A stretch of DNA of 64,000 nt. Source: Salinarchaeum sp. IM2453. Lineage in GTDB: Archaea; Halobacteriota; Halobacteria; Halobacteriales; Salinarchaeaceae. The stretch is taken from assembly GCF_019693215.1 (NCBI RefSeq), contig NZ_CP081183.1, forward strand, positions 2,235,226 to 2,299,225, read 5' to 3'. How positions within the stretch are numbered: position 1 is the first letter of the stretch; every line of letters begins with the position of its first letter. The notes beneath the pieces were generated by a model that saw only the letters and a list, made by a program, of their open reading frames with translations, ran no database searches and was not told the origin of the DNA. Below, in pieces: positions 25,401-33,873 of the stretch. The position numbers were made by a program, and so were the translations under genes.

Positions 25401-26704
25401 ATTCACAGTCGTGACACCGGAACGAATCGCCTGTTCGAGTTACATCACTACTTCCACACTCGGGACACTCGCTACTCGAATCGGCTTCGTTCACTTCCTG
25501 GAACACAATCCCCACATCACCGAGTGTCAGTTCTACCCGCTCCAGTATTTGTCGGTGTGACCAGAAGGCATGATTCTTCTCGTTCACCTCAGCACTCCAG
25601 TGCGTGTTCAACACCCCGGTCAAGTCACCAACGTACACAGTATCGACATTCCGTTCGAGCAGCCAGTCAGCGGCGTGTTTCACCGCCGCATCACGACTAT
25701 GATCGCGTTTGCGTGATCGAGCGTCGTAGTGTCGCTTGATGCGATTGCTCGTGTATTCATCCTCTGGAAGTTCCGACTGGAGTGTGGCGATTCGCTCGGA
25801 ATAGCTCTGGAACCGCTCGAATCCCGGGCGGGCATGGTAGACCGCCGTCTCACCAGGTTCAGTGACGACAGCCAGTGTATTGTTTGCACCTACGTCGATG
25901 GCGGCTGCCTGCGTCGTGTTCTCGGTGTCGAGCGTGTGAGTGAAGGCATCCTCCCGCTGTTGTTGAAGATTGTCTGGTTGAATGCGGACAGGATGCTGGA
26001 CACGAAGCTGGTCAGCGTGCTCCTCGTAGATGAGCTCAAGTCGGCTGTCGTCACCGCTCCACTGTGGGTTGCCGTTGACTTCGAGCGTGACACGCTCGTT
26101 GTACTCGAAGTCGTAGCGGTCTTCGAGTACATCACCGACGCCAAATTCAAGCGTGCTCTTGATCTCGTTCCAGTCGAGCGTATAGAGGTCGCTTCGGACG
26201 AGGCCGTGCAACTCGTAGCCTTCTTTTCGGTTCCCCCAGTAGCCCGGTGGTGACGGTTTCTCAGTTATCGCTGGGTTGGAGTCGTCGTGGTACTGGTCGA
26301 GCAACCGGAAGTGACTGCGCTATGCTTTGCTGTTCTTGCGAGCGATCTGCTGGCAGATTGCTTTGCCAAGAATTGACGCGTAGTCGTAGAGGTAGGTGTA
26401 CTCGGCGTCCCACACGTCACCGTCACCGCTGAAGTATTGGTGTCGGCGTCGGTAGGTGATCTGATTCCAGAGCAGGGCGTGGGCGGCCAGCCAGTCGAAC
26501 AGACACTGCCGGTACCTGTCGCTGGGTGCTTCAGCAGTGTAGGTATTCGTTCGTTGTGGCCGGTCGCTCAAACAGTTCGTTATGTGATAGATTATCGTAA
26601 ACGTTGGGATTACAACCAGCCTATGTCAGGTGGTTTGTGGCATATTATGTCGGCTTCATCCACACCCCTGAAGGGGTGGGCTTTCGCCTTGAACTGCTGT
26701 AATC
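25125..26704 (-). mobile_element. IS1341-type (TnpB-only) element of the IS200/IS605 superfamily
   Basis: A complete-looking element of about 1.6 kb, defined by ends shared with the short relic at 19527-20074. The right end has a perfect 8-base hairpin CCCACGAC-TGAA-GTCGTGGG at 25125-25144; the left end runs to 'ctgctgtaatc' at 26694-26704 with a CCCCT/AGGGG hairpin near 26666-26679. No TnpA (Y1 transposase) gene is present, so it would depend on one elsewhere. It is visibly richer in GC than the surrounding genes, consistent with recent arrival from a higher-GC haloarchaeon. Confidence 0.7.
25174..26571 (-). pseudogene. tnpB: TnpB RNA-guided nuclease gene with in-frame amber stop
   Basis: Two open frames on the minus strand, 26571-26320 (83 residues, ending KNSKA) and a downstream part opening at 26304, are in the same frame, separated by one TAG at 26320-26322. 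Read through, they give a TnpB of about 465 residues. RuvC-I is AAIDVGANN; a zinc finger CPECGS...CHDC and RuvC-III HSDVAGAWN follow. The usual RuvC-II Glu position appears as Gly (VYVGDLTGV), a variant I recall from other haloarchaeal members. The protein ends SEPARSQPG. TnpB is a guide-RNA-directed DNA nuclease favouring retention of its element. With the stop it is probably inactive unless readthrough occurs. Confidence 0.75.
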
Positions 26705-26779
26705 TAGCTAATCACGAAGGATTAGACATATACGGTACATAATTGGCTGGACGGTCGAATGGCATATTTGAGCTATAAC

Positions 26780-27340
26780 TAGTGAACGGCCTCAAGGTCA
26801 ATCCCAAAGGCACTCCGTTCGTCCCGCCTGTGAGATCTCTTGGGAAAGCCCGAGGCTTCACCGTTTAACGTCAGCACTGTACGCAAGTCAACGGCCTCGG
26901 GATGAAGCGTCTTGTCATCAGGGGAATCTTCGATCTCTGTACGACCCCGAGGTTTGTCAGTGGACTCTCGCTCTACCAGACCGTAGTTCGGTAGGTCTGG
27001 TCTGACCAGTCACGTTCACTGCCCCTAAGTTAAGAGCTAGTCAACTGGTGGCCCATCCACCGCGAGACATCTGCTCGTAATGGATACATCTATCTCCCAA
27101 ATCACTATCAGATAAACGTTTATACAGTAGAGAGAACCAGCCCCACTGTTGAACGTTGTTGGCGCCATCGAGTATCGGCCGCCTCCACGGGGGTAAGCTC
27201 CGTGGCATCCGCCTTGATCCCTCTGTGAACGTAATTCCCTCCGCTCCTTCCATACGGAGTCGACTGGAGTTCACGCCAAAACACAGTGCTATGTCCCTGA
27301 AGGTCGGTGGCTCCACCTCCGCCAGACAACTTCTGTTATA
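26780..27340 (-). repeat. Decayed tnpB 3' fragment, repeat copy B
   Basis: The 26890-27213 part matches copy A at 1331-1672. The minus strand reads ...RGGWATS, stop, LALNLGAVNVTGQTRP, so both copies share the same nonsense codon: the copy that spread was already damaged, or the stop is the true end of the protein. A longer flanking part (26780-26889, 27214-27340) extends this copy, including a reading tail ending in EAVH and a stop. It directly abuts the left end of the TnpB element. Confidence 0.5.
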
Positions 27341-27410
27341 TTCTTCCGGACTACTGTTGTTATTCTCCGAGTGACAAATTTTTATGTCAGACAGTAACTA
27401 ATAACAAGTT

Positions 27411-29585
27411 GTGACTGCCCTCCCGCCTGAAGTAGTTCCCAAAGTTCCTGACACTGTTGAGATACTCCAAGTAGATGACGACCCTCAGTTCCTTGAAGTT
27501 AGCTCTGAACTCCTTGAGCGACAACATGACTCGTTTGATGTCCGGACATTTACAGATCCACAGGTAGCCTTAGAACAACTCAACGATGACACTGACTGTA
27601 TCCTGAGTGATTATGAGATGCCAAACATGGACGGAGTTGAGTTATTAGAGGAGGTACGCAGTATATATCCAGATCTCCCATATATTCTATTTACCGGAAA
27701 AGGTAATGAGGAAATCGCCAGTAAGGCCATGTCGGCTGGTGTAACGGACTATTTTCAAAAACGGCAAGGCTCCAGTCGATACAAAATTCTGGCTAATCGT
27801 ATTGAGAACGCTGTCGAACAATATAATGCACAGCAAGCTCTTGCCAACAGCCAACAGCGACTGTCGTTGTTTTTTGAACAAACCCCGCTTGGGGTTATTG
27901 AGTGGAATAAGGATTTTACTGTCCGCCGCGTTAACGATGCTGCAGTCGATATTCTTGGATACACAGAGGAAGAATTACGCGGCGAATCATGGGAAAAAAT
28001 TGTTCCTGAATCGGATCGAGATGATGTTCAAAAGGTTGTTTCACTAATACTGGAGAATCGAGGGGGATACCAACACACGAATCAAAATCTTCGAAGCGAT
28101 GGGGAAGAAATTATATGTGAATGGCACAATCGCGTAGTAACTGATGACGGAGAAATCATTGGAGTATTCTCACAGTTTCAGGACATTACAGACTGGAAAG
28201 AAGATAAACGCCGGCTTGAAGCCTTGACAGATAATATCCCTGGCTTGGTCTGTCAGTTCTATGACAGACCTGGATGGCCAGTTGAGCTATTGCGTGGTTC
28301 CGCAGAAGATGTGTTCGGTTATACAACTGAAGAGATTTTATGGAAATTCTCCCGTTTGAGGACATTAATTCATCCAGATGATCTAAGCCGGGTTAGAAAA
28401 GAAGTAAACGAGCAACTAGCTAAACGTGGAGAGTATGAAGTAGAATACCGAATTATCCACAAAGACAACGACCACCGATGGATTTGGGACCGAGGACAGT
28501 ATGCAAACATTCCAGCGGAAGAAGAGCCACAAATATTGGAAGGTATCCTGATGGATATTACATCACGAAAACAGCAGGAACGGGATCTAAAGGAAACAAA
28601 TACAATCTTATCAGCACTTCTTGAGAACCTACCGGTCGGGATTCTTGTTGAAAACACGGAGGGAGAAATTATCAATGGAAACGTAGCATTCTGTGAGTTG
28701 CATGGAGTTGATGTGCGGCTTGATGAATTTATTGGGGTCCACCGTGAAGATGTAGCCGAGTACCTTGCGGATAAATTTACTGATCCAGAGGCAATCAGAG
28801 CAGAGAACAAAGAGCTCATTCAAGACAAAAGTACAACTAAAGGTGACATCGTTGAACTGACTGACGGACGAATGCTTGAACGGCACTATATACCATATGA
28901 ACATCCAAATGGAACGGCTAATATCTGGATGCTTCGGGACATAACAGAACAGATTAACCGTCAGCAAGAACTTGAAGAGCAGAACCAGCAACTTGAGGAG
29001 TTTGCACATACTGTTTCTCACGACCTTCGCAACCCTCTCAATGTAGCCGAAGGGCGGTTGGAAATGGTACAACAGTCCGACAATGCCCATATCAAGGAAG
29101 CAAAAGAAGCAATTGACCGTTCACAGAATTTGATCGATGATCTACTTGCGCTGGCACGGGAAAAAGATACACTTCAACAAACGACAACGGTGTCTATTGA
29201 AAACGCTGCTTATGAAAGCTGGCAGAATGTATCAACAGGAAGTGCGAATCTTGATGTGACAAGTGACCGATTGATCGAAGCAAATCCTCAACGTCTACAG
29301 CAGCTATTTGAGAATCTAATGCGGAATGCCACTGATCACTGTGGTAATTCCGTTACAATACAAATCGGCACAACAACAGACGGATTCTTTATATCTGATG
29401 ATGGGCCGGGCGTACCTCCAGACCAGCGAGAAAAAGTGTTCGAGCGAGGGTACACTACATCTCCAGAAGGAACCGGATATGGCCTTTCAATTGTTCAGCA
29501 AATTGTGAATGAACATGGTTGGAGAATCTCTATAGAAGAAAGCAAGGGTGGCGGTGCAAGATTTCTGATTAGAACGAATGTGTAG
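27411..29585 (+). CDS. Hybrid sensor: receiver, three PAS domains, histidine kinase
   Basis: A 724-residue cytoplasmic signalling protein starting with GTG. Residues about 16-130 form a response-regulator receiver (VDDD near 21-24, phospho-acceptor Asp67 in ILSDYEM, Lys in FQKRQG near 116). Three PAS domains follow (about 145-265, 270-390, 400-515). The kinase has the H box HTVSHDLRNPLN (His537), N box NLMRNATDH, G1 box ISDDGPGVP and G2 box GTGYGLSI, all intact. It lacks membrane helices, so it should sense an internal cue (redox, light or a ligand bound by PAS). No partner regulator is adjacent; in haloarchaea orphan kinases of this plan are common. Confidence 0.88.
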   Translation: MTALPPEVVPKVPDTVEILQVDDDPQFLEVSSELLERQHDSFDVRTFTDPQVALEQLNDDTDCILSDYEMPNMDGVELLEEVRSIYPDLPYILFTGKGNEEIASKAMSAGVTDYFQKRQGSSRYKILANRIENAVEQYNAQQALANSQQRLSLFFEQTPLGVIEWNKDFTVRRVNDAAVDILGYTEEELRGESWEKIVPESDRDDVQKVVSLILENRGGYQHTNQNLRSDGEEIICEWHNRVVTDDGEIIGVFSQFQDITDWKEDKRRLEALTDNIPGLVCQFYDRPGWPVELLRGSAEDVFGYTTEEILWKFSRLRTLIHPDDLSRVRKEVNEQLAKRGEYEVEYRIIHKDNDHRWIWDRGQYANIPAEEEPQILEGILMDITSRKQQERDLKETNTILSALLENLPVGILVENTEGEIINGNVAFCELHGVDVRLDEFIGVHREDVAEYLADKFTDPEAIRAENKELIQDKSTTKGDIVELTDGRMLERHYIPYEHPNGTANIWMLRDITEQINRQQELEEQNQQLEEFAHTVSHDLRNPLNVAEGRLEMVQQSDNAHIKEAKEAIDRSQNLIDDLLALAREKDTLQQTTTVSIENAAYESWQNVSTGSANLDVTSDRLIEANPQRLQQLFENLMRNATDHCGNSVTIQIGTTTDGFFISDDGPGVPPDQREKVFERGYTTSPEGTGYGLSIVQQIVNEHGWRISIEESKGGGARFLIRTNV

Positions 29586-29642
29586 TGAGTCAACTCAAGA
29601 CAAACAATACGATTAACATAGTAGTCTTTCTAATGTACAAGT

Positions 29643-30038
29643 ATGGTGCGGGCTATCTTTGCAATGGTTGGCGCGATCACGGCGCTGTTCCCGGATCGTG
29701 TCCTTGACGCTGTTGAACGGTATGCTATTGAGCAGGGTGAAAAGCATCAACGAGAATCCCATGTACGACCAGCAATACAGGTTGAAGGTGTAGCAGTAGC
29801 TGCTGCGAGTATTCTCGGTGGCAAAGCATATAGCTGGATGATGAGTCTTACTGGTATATTTGGAGTCCTGATTGTCTTTTTCCCTGATCACTATCTTAAT
29901 GTAGCAGCAAAATTCGTGTACGAAGATCCTGAAAAAGTTACGTGGAAGAAGCGGTTCATCGCAGGGCTGCGTATCATCGGCATATTCTACCTACTTATAT
30001 CGTTGAAAGCGCTTATTGACGAACAACAAGAAAAATAA
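29643..30038 (+). CDS. Small membrane protein of unknown function
   Basis: A 131-residue protein with about three hydrophobic segments (near 1-17, 50-82, 108-124). Both halves contain a similar phrase (ALFPDRVLDAVERYA and VFFPDHYLNVAAKFV), hinting at an internal duplication. This pattern is seen in haloarchaeal proteins of unknown role. It begins 57 bases after the hybrid kinase and ends 8 bases from the convergent thioredoxin reductase-like gene. No function can be offered. Confidence 0.6.
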   Translation: MVRAIFAMVGAITALFPDRVLDAVERYAIEQGEKHQRESHVRPAIQVEGVAVAAASILGGKAYSWMMSLTGIFGVLIVFFPDHYLNVAAKFVYEDPEKVTWKKRFIAGLRIIGIFYLLISLKALIDEQQEK

Positions 30039-30046
30039 AGAGTCAG

Positions 30047-31054
30047 CTAGTCATCTGAAGCTGCTGGCGTGGTTGAGTCAGCTGTTTTGTGTGAGAGTTC
30101 TTCAAGTGACTTTGGATATGTTCGAAGGTCCTTGTGAATTGCAATACCTGCTTTTGCTCCTTGTCCCATCGCGATCGGAATTTGATTGTGACCTGGTATA
30201 AGATCACCAACCGCGTATACCCCGTCAACGGTTGTTTCATTGTGCTCATCTACGACTACCGTTCCATCGTCGTTTAGCTCACAGCCAAGTCCCTCGGCAA
30301 GTCCATTATTATATTTAGATCCATACAGTGCGAAGCCGCCAGTATACTCTCGAATCGTTCCATCAGCAAACTCAAACCCGCCGAGCCATGCTGGGTCTTC
30401 TTTATCTTTGAACATACCTGTGATCTCTTCATCAATAATGTTGACAGGATGTGCATGTAGTAACTTTTCTGTGTGCTCATCCCATGTTGGCTCGTCTCCT
30501 CTGAGTAGCAAATCCACACTGTCGGTAAAATTAAGCATAATCATCGCAACGTATGCCGCTGAATTACTGTGTCCCATCACATATACTGGTTCATCCTGAA
30601 ACATGTATCCGTCACAGTGAAGACAGTAGTGTAGCCCATGACCTGTCCGAGGCAAAGGCGGATCTGGCTTTTTATCAGCAAATCCAGTTGCAAGCACGAC
30701 CCGATCTGTGTAGAGCGTTTCTTCATTTAATGCAATCTCAAATTCATATCCTGACGCCTGAGATTTAGAAACGTCTGTTGCGATATCACGATAGAACTCG
30801 GTCCCGTAGTACTGTAGTTGATCACGTGCTGTCTGCAGGAATTCATTTCCTGAAGTTTCTTCTGGAACCCCAATAACATTGTGCGTATCAACCATCATTG
30901 CTGACCGCCCACCCCCCCGGTCAACCAATGCTGTATCATGATTAAGTCGAGTTGTATATAGAGCCGTGCTAAGTCCAGCTGGCCCTCCACCTATTATGAC
31001 AACTTCATGTGTCTCACTACTTTCAGACGATGGTGATCCAGAATTTTTTGGCAT
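30047..31054 (-). CDS. Thioredoxin reductase-like FAD/NAD(P) oxidoreductase
   Basis: A 335-residue protein of the class II pyridine nucleotide-disulfide family: FAD site VVIIGGGPAGLSTALYTTR near 18-36, NAD(P) region VYVMGHSNSAAYVAM near 157-171, and GVYAVGDLIPGHNQIPIAMGQG near 272-293 for flavin binding. A CLHC pair near 142-145 matches the redox CxxC of thioredoxin reductases, where the usual form is CATC. The NAD(P) motif is GHSNSA rather than GGGNSA, so coenzyme use may differ. It may reduce a thioredoxin or a related dithiol protein and could supply MsrA. Confidence 0.8.
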   Translation of the reverse strand: MPKNSGSPSSESSETHEVVIIGGGPAGLSTALYTTRLNHDTALVDRGGGRSAMMVDTHNVIGVPEETSGNEFLQTARDQLQYYGTEFYRDIATDVSKSQASGYEFEIALNEETLYTDRVVLATGFADKKPDPPLPRTGHGLHYCLHCDGYMFQDEPVYVMGHSNSAAYVAMIMLNFTDSVDLLLRGDEPTWDEHTEKLLHAHPVNIIDEEITGMFKDKEDPAWLGGFEFADGTIREYTGGFALYGSKYNNGLAEGLGCELNDDGTVVVDEHNETTVDGVYAVGDLIPGHNQIPIAMGQGAKAGIAIHKDLRTYPKSLEELSHKTADSTTPAASDD

Positions 31055-31140
31055 TGTGTTATATGCACAATAGCGGTCCTGGGTTTAAACGGTTGTTTGT
31101 TCACGGCTTTGTTTGCCAGTTTTGAATTTCCGCAACAATG

Positions 31141-31689
31141 TTATTCTATTTGATGGCTACTAGCTAGTCCAGCAAGGTGTGGTGCCTCTGGCAGAATTAG
31201 CTTCGACATGCCTGTTTGAACTGCTCCTTTGCTACCTGGAAGACAGAATACTGGGGTATTGATGACAATTCCAGCAGTTGCTCTGGAAGCCATTGCTCTG
31301 TGTCCAATCTCTTCGTATGATATTTGTCGAAATAACTCACCAAATCCAGGGATATCACGCTCAAACAACCGGCTACAGGCTTCAGGTGTTACGTCATCAA
31401 CTGTAACTCCAGTACCACCGGTTGTCACAACACAATCAACATATTCACTACGAGCAAGCGACTTGACAGTTTTTTGAATTTCTGCAACATCGTCTTGCAC
31501 AACCTCCCGTCGGGTAACCACCCCGTTTTGGTTATCAACCAATTCTTCAGCCTTGTCTCCCCCCGGGTCATTTTGTATATCTCTGGTACTTGTTACAGTG
31601 ATAATACCGACATATAGCGGTTGTAATATGTCATGCCCATCTGAGTCGGTTTGTCTGCGTTCATTTGGTGGAAGTAAGTTATCGGACAT
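31141..31689 (-). CDS. moaB: Molybdenum cofactor biosynthesis protein MoaB/MogA family
   Basis: A 182-residue protein with the MoCF-binding fold: VGIITVTSTRD near 27-37, VVTTGGTGVTVDDVTPEA near 86-103, and PVFCLPGSKGAVQTGMSKLILPEAPHL near the end. MoaB/MogA adenylates molybdopterin before metal insertion; in archaea MoaB does this step. Length is usual for a MoaB. It lies alone, 57 bases downstream of the geranylgeranyl reductase-family gene in the same direction, possibly co-transcribed without functional link. Confidence 0.88.
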   Translation of the reverse strand: MSDNLLPPNERRQTDSDGHDILQPLYVGIITVTSTRDIQNDPGGDKAEELVDNQNGVVTRREVVQDDVAEIQKTVKSLARSEYVDCVVTTGGTGVTVDDVTPEACSRLFERDIPGFGELFRQISYEEIGHRAMASRATAGIVINTPVFCLPGSKGAVQTGMSKLILPEAPHLAGLASSHQIE

Positions 31690-31746
31690 TGATACACCGT
31701 TTCAAAATATAGCACTATAGATATTTGTCTTCGTTGCTGATGTATA

Positions 31747-32988
31747 TCAAATTGAGTTCTCAATGTAATACTCTTTGAGGAATTGCCCAAGTAGCGGTGC
31801 GTCTGACATCTGGAATAGTTTTGCCATCCCCAGTGGATTACCTTTGTTTGCTGCCGATAGTGCGTCCACATCAAGATCTTTGAGATCTGCCATCAACTGA
31901 TCGTAGCGCTCGTTTGGTGCATAATAAAGTAGTTTTGTCATCAGTAGTCGTCGGTCTGCTCGTGGAGCAACACGCTGATGCCAAAGATCCTCATAGAGGG
32001 AGATCCGATCTGCTGAGGTGTCAGGCGATGAGAGTGATAAACAGTGGTCAATTGTTGTTGCTGCTGCCCTTGCTGACCTCATCCCTTTGTCGATTCCCTC
32101 TCCCCACAGTGGATCAATCGTTGGGACTGTGTCTCCAATAGCAATGAATGAATCTGTTGTCATTTGTTCCGGTTTTTGGATGTGTGCCGAGCCTCGATGA
32201 TGCTCTTCTTCAATTCGCTCTGCATCAGTAAAGCGAGGGTCTTCGTCAAGCCAGTGATCAAGATAGTCATCAATTCGATCAAACTCATCACTATGCCGCC
32301 GATATCGCTCGTTTTGGATATATGTAACTCCGACCTTGGCTGTGTCTTCCCCCGTGTGGAATATCCAAGCATAACCGCCAGGTGCATACCGCTCATCGAG
32401 TCGTAGCATCATTGACGATGAAACGTCTGCATAGTCTGGATGGTCTAATTCGACCCCCTCAAATAGGTACTCGACCCCAACTGCCTGATTAGTTCGTTCA
32501 AGATCACTCACACCTAGCTTCTGTGCTAGTGGAGCAGCTGGACCTGTAGCATCGATAATTACATCAGCATACACTTCCTGATCCCCGTTATATTTTACAC
32601 CAACAACGTCTCCCCCGCTGGTTATTGGTGCAGTAACATGTGCGTCAAACCAATATTCAGCACCGTTCTGTTCACTGTCTTCAACAAGGAAATTTTTGAA
32701 ATCTGCGAACTCAAGGACGGCTCCCGGTTGCTGTTTCACAAAATAGTTATCTGGTGACTCAAGAACAACTTTGTCAGTAAACTTCATTACCACCTCATCT
32801 GGGATATTGAATGCAGACATCATCGACGGGAATGTCCCGCCAGTTGACTTATTACTTTGCTGTGGAAATCCGTCCCGAGATTCTCGCTCAAGAACAACAA
32901 CATCGTAACCTCGTGCTGTGAGATCACGCGCACATTGTGCACCGGCGGGCCCGGCTCCGGCAATGACGACATCGTACTGTTCAGCCAT
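31747..32988 (-). CDS. Geranylgeranyl reductase family flavoprotein
   Basis: A 413-residue FAD protein starting MAEQYDVVIAGAGPAGAQCA. It contains the family phrase YAWIFHTGEDTAKVGV near 234-249 (PxxYxWxFP region) and a late FAD motif FIAIGDTVPTIDPLWGEGI near 278-296. Relatives saturate the geranylgeranyl chains of archaeal lipids or quinones, or act on carotenoids. I start at 32988, because the 25 codons upstream do not match the family and the Rossmann motif normally begins a few residues from the N-terminus. It follows the sensory rhodopsin gene by 144 bases; a link to retinal or carotenoid chemistry is speculative. Confidence 0.78.
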   Translation of the reverse strand: MAEQYDVVIAGAGPAGAQCARDLTARGYDVVVLERESRDGFPQQSNKSTGGTFPSMMSAFNIPDEVVMKFTDKVVLESPDNYFVKQQPGAVLEFADFKNFLVEDSEQNGAEYWFDAHVTAPITSGGDVVGVKYNGDQEVYADVIIDATGPAAPLAQKLGVSDLERTNQAVGVEYLFEGVELDHPDYADVSSSMMLRLDERYAPGGYAWIFHTGEDTAKVGVTYIQNERYRRHSDEFDRIDDYLDHWLDEDPRFTDAERIEEEHHRGSAHIQKPEQMTTDSFIAIGDTVPTIDPLWGEGIDKGMRSARAAATTIDHCLSLSSPDTSADRISLYEDLWHQRVAPRADRRLLMTKLLYYAPNERYDQLMADLKDLDVDALSAANKGNPLGMAKLFQMSDAPLLGQFLKEYYIENSI

Positions 32989-33132
32989 ATGCTCTCGTAA
33001 GGAGACTACCGGATTAGGAGTATCGATATGGGAAGCAATATAGCGACATATCAATGAAAGCAAGTCGTATGTTGTTGTAGTTTTACTCCTGAGATAGTTA
33101 ATACGCTTTGTCTGTGAGAATATTATAGCGAT

Positions 33133-33873
33133 TTAGTCGTCTGCTGGCACCGATTGTTTACTCACTGGTTGAGTGGGCTGTTGTTGATCAACTGAGAAGA
33201 TATCTTTACGTAAGTAGAAGAAAAGTACATATGGTACTTTGGCGATTGCATCAAGAAATGCATACATGAGACTTGCTCCAAGGAAGGACACATATCCTAA
33301 TCCAGTTGGAGCAAGCATCCAAACAAGAGGATATGCTAACCAGAGCAGGCCAATGTGATGTTTTAGTAGCTGAAAAAATCCGGTTTCTCGCGGAGTATCT
33401 GGGTATTTAGGAAGAACCAGATACAGATAGAAGAACAAAATAACATGAAATCCTGCCGACACTGTAAAGAGTACCCACTGCAGTATTCCATCGGCCATCA
33501 CGGCTCCCGCTCCAACAATAATCATCATAGCATCAGCGGTCATAATCTGCAAAATACGCTTTCTTGGTGCTTGCGCAACATATGCAACTAATCCAACGAG
33601 GATTGGGGTTGTCACCAGCCAGTCTACGTATCGCATACCAACGAGTGTCACCTCAGATGAGAGAATACTGATAGTCCCTAGATCAACTGTCCCAATTCCG
33701 AGCGCCATAATTAGATATGATATGCCTGCAAATGCTGGAATTATCACAAGCCCTGCTGCAGCAAGCTTATGCTTCTGATCTGCAGACTGATAAACAAAAT
33801 ACGCAATTAAGACCCCCGGGATGAATGCTATTGCGGTGAACAGATACGCTGCTTGTATGATCGGATCCACCAT
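33133..33873 (-). CDS. sopI: Sensory rhodopsin I
   Basis: A 246-residue seven-helix retinal protein. Lys212 in LDAIAKVPYVLFF is the retinal Schiff-base site; Asp84 in RYVDWLVTTPILV is the counter-ion (Asp85 in bacteriorhodopsin, Asp76 in SRI). The proton-donor position (Asp96 of bacteriorhodopsin) is Leu, as expected of a sensor rather than a pump. His173 in LLKHHIGLLW matches the SRI-specific His166 region. It should signal via HtrI for phototaxis (attractant in orange light, repellent in blue with near-UV). The gene overlaps htrI by one base, with GGAGGTGAT upstream of the ATG encoded in the htrI tail. Confidence 0.92.
   Translation of the reverse strand: MVDPIIQAAYLFTAIAFIPGVLIAYFVYQSADQKHKLAAAGLVIIPAFAGISYLIMALGIGTVDLGTISILSSEVTLVGMRYVDWLVTTPILVGLVAYVAQAPRKRILQIMTADAMMIIVGAGAVMADGILQWVLFTVSAGFHVILFFYLYLVLPKYPDTPRETGFFQLLKHHIGLLWLAYPLVWMLAPTGLGYVSFLGASLMYAFLDAIAKVPYVLFFYLRKDIFSVDQQQPTQPVSKQSVPADD

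Noticed and set aside
25729-26253. 174-residue plus-strand frame across tnpB
   Set aside because: It overlaps the RuvC-coding region of tnpB, whose motifs are clear on the other strand.
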